Shown piece by piece: positions 8,214 to 17,039 of a stretch of DNA of 64,000 nt. Under the pieces are notes generated by a model. The model ran no database searches. It saw nothing but the letters and a program-made list of their open reading frames with translations, and had not been told where the DNA came from. The stretch covers positions 216,918 to 280,917 of the forward strand of contig NZ_JBDOHS010000003.1 of assembly GCF_039832105.1 (NCBI RefSeq). Reading direction: 5' to 3'. How positions within the stretch are numbered: the stretch's first letter is position 1; each line of letters begins with the position of its first letter. Source of the DNA: Dorea_A sp016295505. GTDB taxonomy: Bacteria > Bacillota > Clostridia > Lachnospirales > Lachnospiraceae. Position numbers and translations under genes: made by a program.

Positions 8214-9497
8214 TTACTCAGCAACCTCAGCCTGAAGATTATCTAAAGCAGTCTGAGCATCCATGGTGCCGCTGCATACCTGCTGCTCAACATCAATAAC
8301 ACCATTTCTTACATCCATCCACTCTGTCTTCTGCATTGGATAGAACTTGCAGTTAGGAAGAACTGCACAGAATGTTGCGAAGTATTCGCTGTTTCCTGTT
8401 GTATCTTCTGTTCCGCCTACAATGTATTTCTCTGCGTTCTCAGCAAGGTTTGCAGAAGCATCCTGAGTTGCAGGTAAGAAGCCTTCATATACCATGTAGT
8501 CAGAATATGTCTCTACTTCATAGAATGCATCAAAGAATTTTGTGATAGCTTCTGTACGTGCGTCGCCGGCTTCCTCATCCTTGAATACCATTAACTGGTC
8601 ACATACACCAAGTGCTACATGCTCGCCCGGGATATCTGCAGCTTCATAATTTACTGTAGAATCTGCAGCAACCATGTTCATAGGTCCGATCATCATAGCC
8701 AGTGTTCCTGCACTGAATGCATCCTGTAATGGATAACGTGTATCTGTGAACGGTGCAGAGTTGCAGTATCCGGAATCAATAAGGTTCTTAATGTACTCAA
8801 CTGCTTCTACGTTCTCCTCTGAATTCAGAGCCCAGTCACCATTGTCATCTACAAATCCGCCGCCAAAGTTCCATGTATAGTAAGAGAATGCAGCCTGACC
8901 CTCATCAGTAGAGATATCAAGACCCCAAGGAACAATCTCATCACCATAAGTATCTTTGATTGCCTGGCATGCTGCAAGAACATCATCCCATGTTTCCGGA
9001 GCAGCATCAATACCAGCGCCATTTAACAGATCCATGTTGCAGAACAGAGCACGGCAGGATGCCAGAATCGGAAGTGCCCATACAGTTCCGTCAATTTCAT
9101 TGGACTCCCAGAAGCTCTGAACGAAATTAGCCTATAATTCATCAGATACATATTCTTCTGCAGGCATCAGCAGATCATCTGATACATAATCAGCAAAACC
9201 GCTGATGTTCAGAATGTCCGGCTGCTCCTGTGTAGAAATACGTGTGTTAACAACTTCATAAATGTCATTCCAGGAAACGATCTCGATGTTAAGATCAATT
9301 CCTTCATTGGCGCTTTCAAAGTTCTCTTCAAACTCTTTCCACCACTCCTGTGTGTAGTTACCATACTGGGAAATGATAATATCTAATGTCACATCCCCAG
9401 ATTCATCGCTTCCGCTCTCGCTTTTCTTTCCGCCGCATCCAACTAACATGGAAGCTACCATTGCAGTCACAAGAAGCATTGATAAAAACTTTTTCAT
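8214..9497 (-). pseudogene. Extracellular sugar-binding lipoprotein gene with an in-frame TAG
   Basis: CUT1 solute-binding protein, 427 residues if read through. The first 121 codons start with a lipoprotein signal (lipobox LVGC near residue 20) and end in YVSDEL; a TAG follows at 9134-9132. The same frame continues at once with ANFVQSFWESNEIDGTVWAL and runs to the normal C-terminus, so only one codon is affected. A CAG-to-TAG change would explain it. An internal restart is possible only near 9035, without signal peptide and so useless for transport. It could be a true nonsense mutation or a base-call error. TAG ends many intact genes in this window, so recoding is unlikely. Confidence 0.85.
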
Positions 9498-9734
9498 ATC
9501 TTTGTCCTCCTTTTTTTGTGCAGGGCCCAGCTCACTCCCTGCTGCTTGTATAATAAATTATACATACATTTGGCCCTCTGCGCTTCATATAATTGTCCTG
9601 TTATTACATATAATTATCCTACAACGGGTAATAATTTGACCAAAAAATCTTTACCACATTAACGTGTTTACAGCGCATTGCACAATTTTTAACGAACTAT
9701 GACCGACTGCACATATACAATTTCTGTCCACATA

Positions 9735-10331
9735 TCACACAATCTCCATCAGAATTGCTCTGCACGGCGCCCCGTCACCTCCGCCAAGATTCAGTGGAGC
9801 AGCATTCAGAAAATAAACGCCTTCCGGCACCATATCCAGGCGGATTCCCTCCAGAAGTACGATCTCCGCCCCCAGAATCTTCAGGTGTACCTCCATCGGT
9901 GCATCTGCCGGCCCAAAGGTCTGCGATTCATTTCCAAGAAGCAGGATTCCGGCTTCCGCAAAGACATCTGCCGCTTCCGCCGACACCACAGCATCACCTT
10001 TGATCAGAATTCGCTTTGCAGATTGTCTGTCCGCTTCCCTCGCCTTTTCGAGAATCCCGATCGCATCCTCCGCTGTCAGAGTTCCTTCCTGCTCTGTCAC
10101 ATACGCATACCCGACAAATCGCTTAAGTTCCAGTTCATCTATGGTTTTTCCGTCTTCCAAAAAGTGATACGGTGCATCTACATGTGTTCCATTATGCGAA
10201 CACATACGGAATGCTGACAGATTGCACGCTGATTCTTCCGATATTCTGGACAACATCTCTTTTTCCGGTACCGGATCCCCGGGATATACCTCGCATCCGA
10301 ATACTTCCTGTGATATATCATAGATCTTCAT
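9735..10331 (-). CDS. Cyclase-family metal hydrolase (kynurenine formamidase-like)
   Basis: 198-aa cytosolic protein of the cyclase family (PF04199), which includes kynurenine formamidase and other amidohydrolases. The metal-binding signature is clear: HNGTHVDAPYHFLEDGKTI at about residues 45-63. The family's usual length is 200-260 aa. It starts 13 nt downstream of the ADP-ribosylglycohydrolase gene and is probably co-transcribed with it. No tryptophan degradation genes are near, so kynurenine is a weak guess; an N-acyl or lactam substrate linked to its neighbour is equally possible. Confidence 0.82.
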   Translation of the reverse strand: MKIYDISQEVFGCEVYPGDPVPEKEMLSRISEESACNLSAFRMCSHNGTHVDAPYHFLEDGKTIDELELKRFVGYAYVTEQEGTLTAEDAIGILEKAREADRQSAKRILIKGDAVVSAEAADVFAEAGILLLGNESQTFGPADAPMEVHLKILGAEIVLLEGIRLDMVPEGVYFLNAAPLNLGGGDGAPCRAILMEIV

Positions 10332-10344
10332 GAATTCCCTCCAT

Positions 10345-11721
10345 TTATATACGCGTCATGTGTTCTACCTGCATAATGGTTCGTTCCGCCATCTCCTTTA
10401 ATGACATCTCGTGATATCCATGTACACTGGTGTGAGCAATTCCATCAAACGCTTCATACCATTTCGGATCGATTGCCTCAAACCCATGCAGTGCTCCCAT
10501 CACTGAGCCGACGGTCGCTCCATTACAGTCAGTATCAAACCCGGCCAGTACCGCAGCCGTGATCGCAGCATCAAACTCTTCATAACACAGCAGACATGCA
10601 GTTACCAGCATCGCATTCGGTATGGTAAGACACCAGTCATACATCTCTTCCTCACGGTATCTCTTATGTACTTCATCGACCATCGCCTCATAAGTCCATC
10701 CGTCTTCCTTCCACCGGCATACCTCATCCAGGCTTTCCTTCAGACGGCTTCTGGGAGGAATCTGCAATAATGCCGCACAGATCCTTTCCTTCATGGAAAG
10801 CTCCGGTACAAAGCACATACTGATCAGAGCTGCAATATACATCTCTCCATATACGCCGTTCTTTACGTGTGATACAGATGCGTCCAGATATGCCATACGC
10901 GCAGCCTCGCCAGGGTTTCCGGGATTGATGTACCCAAAGAAGTCGCCCCTGATCTGCGCACCGATCCATTCTCTGTACGGATTGCATAACACCGCTGACT
11001 TCGGCGGCAGAACTCCATTCATCAGATTACGGATCGCAGCCCGCTCTGCTGTACAGGCATGGAAAGCCGGGAATCCCAGAAGCCACGCTTCCGCAACATC
11101 TTCTCTGGTGAAATTCCTGCCATAACGCTCCAGCAGTTTGAGAGCAATCATTGTATAATTGATATCATCGTCGTTTGGAAATGTTCCCTTCAGATTCTGA
11201 TACCAGCATACCTTCTGTCTGTCATAGGAGGTCATGGGATCCATTTCCCTGAGGTCGTATTTCTGACGGATCTCCTCCTTCCCGGACGATGAGATATAAT
11301 ATTGAAGCGGCATCTGATCGGTATCTTTCAGATAAGCATGAATCTTTCCGCGCATCCAGCCTTCCACCGGCATTCCCAGCACACAGGCAATCACCCTTCC
11401 ATAGATCGCGCCGGTGATTCTGTTTCGAAGTTCCTCTGTATCATATGCATAGATTTTCTCGGCTTCGCTGCTCAGGCAGTTTCTGATATCTTCAAGGGCT
11501 GTCGGTTCCTGATATCTGAAATCCTCCTTTATCGGCGCCTCTTCCATCCTGATCAGAAGCTCCTTCGCCTGCCGGTTTCGCTCCTCTTCATCCTGGATTG
11601 CAAGGATTCGGTCTATCTCCGGTGCATACGGTTCCACACACCGACCTTCATCCATACATTGTCGATACTCATCCTTCAACATATCTTCATAAAAGATCCA
11701 CAACATTTTTTCTTTTAACAT
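10345..11721 (-). CDS. ADP-ribosylglycohydrolase-family protein
   Basis: 458 aa. The fold (PF03747) starts near residue 105 with ITGAIYGRVIACVLGMPVEG. Metal-binding motifs are visible: NDDDINYTMIALKLLE (about residues 188-203) and AGFDTDCNGATVGSVMGALH near residue 400. The N-terminal ~100 residues are an acidic, probably helical extension absent from the ~300-aa classical members. Such proteins remove ADP-ribose from targets or hydrolyse related N-glycosides. It is the first gene of a two-gene unit with the cyclase-family hydrolase, downstream of a LysR gene and upstream of a sugar transporter. That setting suggests catabolism of a nucleoside or N-glycoside rather than protein de-modification, but this is inference. 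Confidence 0.85.
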   Translation of the reverse strand: MLKEKMLWIFYEDMLKDEYRQCMDEGRCVEPYAPEIDRILAIQDEEERNRQAKELLIRMEEAPIKEDFRYQEPTALEDIRNCLSSEAEKIYAYDTEELRNRITGAIYGRVIACVLGMPVEGWMRGKIHAYLKDTDQMPLQYYISSSGKEEIRQKYDLREMDPMTSYDRQKVCWYQNLKGTFPNDDDINYTMIALKLLERYGRNFTREDVAEAWLLGFPAFHACTAERAAIRNLMNGVLPPKSAVLCNPYREWIGAQIRGDFFGYINPGNPGEAARMAYLDASVSHVKNGVYGEMYIAALISMCFVPELSMKERICAALLQIPPRSRLKESLDEVCRWKEDGWTYEAMVDEVHKRYREEEMYDWCLTIPNAMLVTACLLCYEEFDAAITAAVLAGFDTDCNGATVGSVMGALHGFEAIDPKWYEAFDGIAHTSVHGYHEMSLKEMAERTIMQVEHMTRI

Positions 11722-11766
11722 TGCTATTCCTCCTCATTTATTCTAGAATCGTACAATCATTTTCTG

Positions 11767-12690
11767 TCAAATTCTTTCATCTGGGTCTTGGGATTTTCCC
11801 GGAGCGCTCAATGGCTGCACTTCAATTCCAATCTCCCGCAGAAACATCTGTCCGACATGGGAAAGTTCTCTGTCCTTTCGAATCAGGAAAACATTCAAAA
11901 CATACATTCCTTCATTTGCAATAGATCGTACCACCATATCGGACGTCTTCTTCTCATCACCTTCTGCATATGGAATAAGTGCAATCGTTTGAAAGGATCT
12001 TGCCCATTCAACAGCCGTTTCGTTAATTGATGTGATAATGGACACATTTGGAGCAACGGCATGTTGCCCGAATACCGTATAAACAATATTTAAAATATCA
12101 AATGGAATCGCAAGCGGAATTCCGATAAAATCTGTAATTTCCAGTGGTTCCTCAGATGCCGCAAGAGGATGATCTTTTGGGATAATTGCCACAATATCAT
12201 CCTTTTCATAAGGGAAACTTGTAAGGGAGTTATATTGAGGAATACTGGCGCGGATTAATCCGATCTCCGTGATGCCGTTTAAAACATTGGGAACGACAAA
12301 ATCACTGGGAATTTCGTATACATCATAATTGATGTCCGGATTGTTTTTCACAAACTTCTCAAAAAGTCGATGGATATAATGAATCGAATTTCCGGCAGGG
12401 ATAGAGATCTTGAGCTGTTCCCGATATCCGGACTGCTGGCAGGAAATGGAAGTGCCAATACTTTCTTCGATCCGGCACATTTCCCTTGCCTTAATATAAA
12501 ATATCCGACCCGCTTCCGTCAGTTCAATGGAACGACTCCCCCGGTTAATCAGTTTCGCTCCGTAGGTACGCTCAATATTTTTCAACTGATTACTCAATGA
12601 CGGCTGTGCGATCAGGAGACGTTTTGAAGCTGCAAGAATACTTCCGCTTTCTACTATGGCAACGAAATTCCGATAGGATTCCAGAGTCAT
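11767..12690 (-). CDS. LysR-family transcriptional regulator
   Basis: 307 aa with the N-terminal winged HTH (SILAASKRLLIAQPSLSNQL, residues ~17-36) and the LysR substrate-binding domain from ~90 to 295. It is divergent from the NCS2 permease gene, with about 160 AT-rich nt between the starts, the classical position for a LysR regulator controlling its divergent neighbour. It also lies just upstream of the ADP-ribosylglycohydrolase unit and could read into it. Effector unknown; a purine-type ligand would fit the permease and phosphoribosyltransferase. Confidence 0.9.
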   Translation of the reverse strand: MTLESYRNFVAIVESGSILAASKRLLIAQPSLSNQLKNIERTYGAKLINRGSRSIELTEAGRIFYIKAREMCRIEESIGTSISCQQSGYREQLKISIPAGNSIHYIHRLFEKFVKNNPDINYDVYEIPSDFVVPNVLNGITEIGLIRASIPQYNSLTSFPYEKDDIVAIIPKDHPLAASEEPLEITDFIGIPLAIPFDILNIVYTVFGQHAVAPNVSIITSINETAVEWARSFQTIALIPYAEGDEKKTSDMVVRSIANEGMYVLNVFLIRKDRELSHVGQMFLREIGIEVQPLSAPGKSQDPDERI

Positions 12691-12850
12691 TCAATCACCC
12701 TCCATATAATAAAAATATTATATTTCATACGTAATATTAGTAATTTTATTATAATTCACTTTCTATTATAATACAAGCGTTTGAATTTAATCATTTATCC
12801 GAATTCACGGAATACCAAAGAGCATGAAAACATGCAGAAAGAGAGGAAAT

Positions 12851-13909
12851 ATGACAAACATTTTAACAGACGTTCTGGCTGTCATCGGAGTTGTACTGAA
12901 TGGACTCCCACAAGGATTACTGGCCCTTACTTTCGGATTTGCATCCATTCCTACGGCAATGGCTTTTTTTATTGGCGCGATCGGTAACACCGTAACGCAG
13001 AGTGTTGCACCAATTTCATTCCAGGCAGAAACAATCACCTATGCCGGAAGTGCCGGAAAAAACCGTTCCGAGCGATGCACCATGATTTTTCTGGGTGCAG
13101 TCATCATGGCTCTGATCGGGGTATTTGGTCTTTTAACAAAGATCGTTAACTTCGTCGGTGAGGATATCGCTTATGGAATGATGGCCGGTGTCGGTATCAT
13201 TTTGACAAAAGCAGCCATCGATATGGTTGCAAAGGACAAGCTGGCAGGAGGGGTCTCCCTTGCAGCTGCAATGATCACTTATTACATTACCAGAAACAAT
13301 GGCAATACTTTGGTATACACCATCGTTATCTCTGTAGTGGCATCCTGTATCGCAAATGCCCTTTTCAAAAAAGAAAAAGAAAATATTGTCGTTGTTGACG
13401 ACAAATTCATCCGTCAGAAATTTACCATCAATACAAATGTTATCATGGGTGCTCTCGGTATGGTCTGCCTGAATATCGGTTCTAATATTTCTTTTGGATC
13501 CATCACCGCCAGCATGGCAACCAGCGGAAATTATAACATTGATCATCTGACAGTAATCTCTTCTCTGGCTGATATGGGATCTTCCTTCTTTGGAGGGGCT
13601 CCTGTAGAATCCATTATCTCCGCAACTGCCAGCGCACCGCATCCGGTCTGGGCCGGTGTAGCAATGATGGTTGTGATCGGCGTAATTCTGATTCTTGGTA
13701 TCCTGCCAAAAATCAGCAAATATGTTCCGGCCTCTTCCATTGCCGGATTTTTATTCGTGCTTGGAATATTCAAAACGGTTGCTTTAGACGCACCGGCTGC
13801 GCTTGCAACCAACGCGGCTGTCGGTGGATCAACTCTGGTTGTCACAGCTGTTACCAACCCATTCCTTGGAATGATAGCCGGTATCATTGTAAGATTTCTT
13901 GGAATTTAA
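12851..13909 (+). CDS. NCS2-type purine permease (short form)
   Basis: 353-aa membrane protein with about ten hydrophobic segments, related to the nucleobase:cation symporter-2/AzgA group: early ALTFGFASIPTAMAFFIGAIG, then QSVAPISFQAETITYAG, and later GGAPVESIISATASAP. The usual NCS2 length is 430-480 aa, so this is a compact version. The ATG at 12851 follows GAGAGGAAAT; an upstream ATG at 12824 lacks a ribosome binding site. A phosphoribosyltransferase gene starts 22 nt downstream, suggesting uptake of a purine base followed by capture as a nucleotide. Substrate inferred from context only. Confidence 0.72.
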   Translation: MTNILTDVLAVIGVVLNGLPQGLLALTFGFASIPTAMAFFIGAIGNTVTQSVAPISFQAETITYAGSAGKNRSERCTMIFLGAVIMALIGVFGLLTKIVNFVGEDIAYGMMAGVGIILTKAAIDMVAKDKLAGGVSLAAAMITYYITRNNGNTLVYTIVISVVASCIANALFKKEKENIVVVDDKFIRQKFTINTNVIMGALGMVCLNIGSNISFGSITASMATSGNYNIDHLTVISSLADMGSSFFGGAPVESIISATASAPHPVWAGVAMMVVIGVILILGILPKISKYVPASSIAGFLFVLGIFKTVALDAPAALATNAAVGGSTLVVTAVTNPFLGMIAGIIVRFLGI

Positions 13910-13931
13910 TTTATAATCTGGAGGAAATATC

Positions 13932-14501
13932 ATGACTGAATATACAATGGAATTATGTGGAGTTCATAGAGTACTTCCATTTATCCCAATCAATGAAGAT
14001 ACCGCTTTTGCCAGTTTTGTTGTTTTGGGAGACACAGAGCTTGTCGCTGCCTGCGCCCCAAAACTGGCAGAATTAATCGGTCCGGTGGATGCCATTCTTA
14101 CTGCGGAAGCAAAGGGAATCGCTCTCGCCTATGAGGTCAGCAAATGTCTTGGATTGAAGGAATTTATTGTTGCAAGAAAAAGTAAAAAATCTTACATGCA
14201 GGACGTTGTTTCCGCTTCAGTCCATTCCATCACCACAACCGGAGAACAGCATCTGTATCTGGACGGTGTAGATGCGGGAAAGATTCGCGGAAAACAAATC
14301 TGTATTATTGATGACGTAATCTCAACAGGAGAATCGCTTCATGCTCTGGAAGTTCTTGCAGAAAACGCAGGTGCGCAGATTGTAAAAAAAGCTGCTTTAC
14401 TGGCAGAAGGCAAAGCCGCTCAAAGAGAAGATATTCTGTTTTTAAAAAAACTTCCTCTCTTTACAAAAACAGAGGACGGATATAAAGAAATTACGGATTA
14501 A
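13932..14501 (+). CDS. Purine phosphoribosyltransferase-family protein
   Basis: 189-aa type I phosphoribosyltransferase. The PRPP-binding motif is ICIIDDVISTGES (about residues 117-129), preceded by a flexible loop with SKKSYMQDVV. Overall it resembles adenine/xanthine phosphoribosyltransferases, which convert a base plus PRPP to the nucleoside monophosphate. GGAG lies 8 nt upstream of the ATG. It forms an operon with the NCS2 permease. Which base is used cannot be told from the motifs. Confidence 0.8.
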   Translation: MTEYTMELCGVHRVLPFIPINEDTAFASFVVLGDTELVAACAPKLAELIGPVDAILTAEAKGIALAYEVSKCLGLKEFIVARKSKKSYMQDVVSASVHSITTTGEQHLYLDGVDAGKIRGKQICIIDDVISTGESLHALEVLAENAGAQIVKKAALLAEGKAAQREDILFLKKLPLFTKTEDGYKEITD

Positions 14502-14536
14502 AACTTTACAGGGATGATCGCAAAATCTTTTGTTAT

Positions 14537-14603
14537 ATGCAGTTTTTACAGGAACGCTCCGGCACTGACTCGCTTACCTCGGCTTTTCTTGTAAAAACTG
14601 CAT
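14537..14603. terminator. Hairpin with conserved loop segment (copy A)
   Basis: ATGCAGTTTTTACA (14537-14550) pairs perfectly with TGTAAAAACTGCAT (14590-14603). The loop contains ACTCGCTTACCTC (14568-14580), found again in the hairpin at 53979-54055. It sits between convergent genes and probably ends transcription from both sides. Confidence 0.65.
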
Positions 14604-14641
14604 AATACCAGAATGATGCGAATGTATGATACAACAATCCA

Positions 14642-15579
14642 TCAAAATGTGATGACCGTGCCGGTTCTTCCCTCCAGGGCGTCTATCGCTTTATCAAGGC
14701 TTGTTATAATTGCCCTCTTATCCGGATATGTACGTGCAAATTTCATGGCTGCCTCTACTTTCGGAAGCATACTTCCGGACGCAAACTGTCCTTCCTCCAC
14801 ATACCCTGCTGCTTCTTTCAGACTCATATGATCCAGATTCTGCTGATTTTCTTTTCCCCAGTTAATAGCTACTTTTTCCACCTCGGTCAGGATCATGCGA
14901 ACATCCGCATCTACCTGCTCTGCCAGAAGTTCTGCCGCAAAATCTTTGTCAATGACAGCCGGAACTCCCTGGAGTGTTCCATCCATCTTTTCAATCACCG
15001 GAATGCCTCCACCACCACAGGAAATCACAATCGAAGAGGCCCATAGGTTCTTAATTGCGTCTATTTCTACTATTTTCTTCGGAATCGGTGATGCAACAAC
15101 TCTTCTCCAGCCTCTTCCTGCATCCTCCTTCATGGTGTAGCCTTTTTCTTTTTGCAGAACCAGGGCCTCTTCCTCACTGTAAAAAGATCCGATCGGTTTC
15201 GTCGGATTCGTGAATCCGGGATCTTTTTCATCAACTACTACCTGTGTTGCCACAGTAAGCACCGGACAATTTTATTTCTGACGCTCAATGCATATTTTAA
15301 TGCCTGCTGAATGTGATATCCGATATAGCCCTGACTCATGGCGCCGCATACATCAAACGGCATCGCCGGTGTTACATCATTCGCAGACTCAGATGCAAGT
15401 AAGATTCGTCCGATCTGCGGCCCGTTTCCATGTACAATTGCAACTTCATATCCTTTGCAGCTGATATCTGCAATCTTTTCACATATTCTTTTTACTGCTT
15501 CCAGCTGACATTCTGCCGTCGGAGCACTGCCTTTTGTCTGGAGCGCATTACCTCCTAATGCAATTACAATTTTTTCCAT
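14642..15579 (-). pseudogene. arcC: Carbamate kinase gene broken by a 1-nt frameshift
   Basis: Two overlapping pieces make one carbamate kinase (carbamoyl phosphate + ADP to ATP + carbamate). The 5' part (from 15579) has VIALGGNALQ, VAIVHGNGPQIG and AMSQGYIGYHIQQAL. The 3' part has PVLTVATQVVVDEKDPG, VVASPIPKKIVEIDAI and ISCGGGGIPVIE. The break is at 15262-15266: adding one C to the GTCCGG stretch restores KIVPVLTVATQ and gives 312 residues, the normal family length. Either a real loss or a sequencing slip in a short C-run. It is convergent with the phosphoribosyltransferase and belongs functionally with the arginine genes at 17-19.6 kb. Confidence 0.88.
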
Positions 15580-15665
15580 AACCTGATCACCCTCCTGACT
15601 TATTTTCTGCTCTTTTCCTTATATATTTCCAATATTATTCTCTCTGTTTCTTCAATTTCATTCTC

Positions 15666-15694
15666 TTGCATATAAATTTCAAATATCTTATAAT
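15666..15694 (+). promoter_or_regulatory. Promoter of the double-HTH AraC gene
   Basis: TTGCAT (15666-15671), a 17-nt spacer and TATAAT (15689-15694), 34 nt before the ATG at 15729. Confidence 0.65.
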
Positions 15695-15728
15695 TTGTGT
15701 AAGAAACCATCAATCGGAGGTCAAACGA

Positions 15729-16985
15729 ATGTCAAAACTGGTACCGATTCAAAGCATCTACTGTTCAAACGAGGACGAATCCAGATTATGCGGCTTTGAT
15801 GTAGAAGTGATATCCGCACCCACCACCCCTTTGATCCATCCCCTGTCCAGATTATGGCTGATAAACGAAGGCGAAGGTACTCTTTTGCTAAATGATAAAG
15901 AATATCATCTTCAAAAAGGGGCTCTCGTTTCCGTCCTTCCATGGCAGATCACAGATATCATAGAGGTGAAATCACCTCTTCAATTTTTTGTTGTCGCCTA
16001 TTACTTTGATAACATTAATGAAATCATCAAAACATTTTATAATCCGGACAGTGTACATCTCTCCGTCGCCCAATCCATGTTCAAGGCACCTATCGCTTCT
16101 CTCGACACGCAAAGTTATGAACAGATGAAGCAACTATTTCTTCAGATCAAGGAAGAGCTCCAGGCACAGTCGCAGATAAACAGTTCCGACTCCAGTTTCG
16201 CTGTGGAATCGCATGGTATAAGTAATCTATACATAACAAACAAGCTGATAGAAATCATCGTTTCATTTATTCGCGCCAACCGGACCATGCCGACATCAGC
16301 CTCCTTAATTGAAGCCAGTGAAATATTTCAGTATTTATATACTCATTTAAACGAAAAGATCACTCTTTCTATGCTGTCGCAAAAATTTTACATGAGTGAG
16401 TCTGCAATCAGCTCGTATATAAAGAAAAAAACCGGATTATCATTTTTTGATCTGTTAAACGAAATGAGAGTCGGCAAAACTATCAATTATCTATTGTATA
16501 CAGATTTTACACTGGAAGAACTCGCTGAGATTCTGGGCTTTGTTGACAGCGCTCATATCAGCAAAGTTTTTCTGGCACGAGTCGGAATGCGAGCGAATGA
16601 TTTCCGGAAAACCTACCAGTCTGTCGGGGAAAAATGCCGCATCAAAGACCGCCGGGTCTTCTATTCTATTGTCTCTTATATATACAGACACTATGCTGAG
16701 GATCTGCACCCCAGAACAGTCAGTGACCAGTTTGGCATATCACCAAAAGAACTGAATCGTATCTTACTTTTCCAGGTGGAAATGAATTTTAACGATTATC
16801 TGAACTACATACGGGTGAATCGTGCCTCCGAACTCCTTCTGGAAACAGATAAAAGTATTCTTACGATTGCACTTGAAGTTGGTTACAATACAGAAAAGAC
16901 TCTGTCCCGTAATTTTCTTCGTTTTCGTTCGATGACACCGGGAAACTTCCGGCGTTCAGTCGAATTACAGAAAAATGATATCTGA
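15729..16985 (+). CDS. AraC-type regulator with two DNA-binding domains
   Basis: 418 aa. The ATG at 15729 has CGGAGG upstream; the longer reading from 15666 begins in the promoter. Residues ~20-110 form a cupin sensor. Two separate AraC DNA-binding domains follow: one at ~225-320 (LSMLSQKFYMSESAISSYIK, then FTLEELAEILGFVDSAHISK) and a second at ~325-412 (PRTVSDQFGISPKELNRILL, then SILTIALEVGYNTEKTLSRN). Family members usually carry one. It lies between the broken carbamate kinase gene and the ornithine cyclodeaminase/arginine deiminase genes, so it probably regulates arginine catabolism. Confidence 0.85.
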   Translation: MSKLVPIQSIYCSNEDESRLCGFDVEVISAPTTPLIHPLSRLWLINEGEGTLLLNDKEYHLQKGALVSVLPWQITDIIEVKSPLQFFVVAYYFDNINEIIKTFYNPDSVHLSVAQSMFKAPIASLDTQSYEQMKQLFLQIKEELQAQSQINSSDSSFAVESHGISNLYITNKLIEIIVSFIRANRTMPTSASLIEASEIFQYLYTHLNEKITLSMLSQKFYMSESAISSYIKKKTGLSFFDLLNEMRVGKTINYLLYTDFTLEELAEILGFVDSAHISKVFLARVGMRANDFRKTYQSVGEKCRIKDRRVFYSIVSYIYRHYAEDLHPRTVSDQFGISPKELNRILLFQVEMNFNDYLNYIRVNRASELLLETDKSILTIALEVGYNTEKTLSRNFLRFRSMTPGNFRRSVELQKNDI

Positions 16986-17020
16986 GGGCTGCTGTATCAG
17001 ATACAGCAGTCCCTTCTTTC
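16986..17020 (+). terminator. Terminator of the double-HTH AraC gene
   Basis: GGGCTGCTGTATC (16986-16998) and GATACAGCAGTCCC (17000-17013) form a 13-bp hairpin with one offset base, followed by TTCTTTCTTCT. On the other strand it may also serve the ornithine cyclodeaminase gene. Confidence 0.75.
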
Positions 17021-17039
17021 TTCTATGTCATATATAAGG

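Noticed and set aside
9132..9134. Stop-codon recoding (amber read-through or pyrrolysine) to explain the three in-frame TAGs
   Set aside because: TAG ends eda, the GDPD gene, pduT, pduS, pduN, a shell protein and the encapsulated alcohol dehydrogenase exactly at their expected C-termini, so TAG works as a normal stop here. Kept only as a low-level finding.
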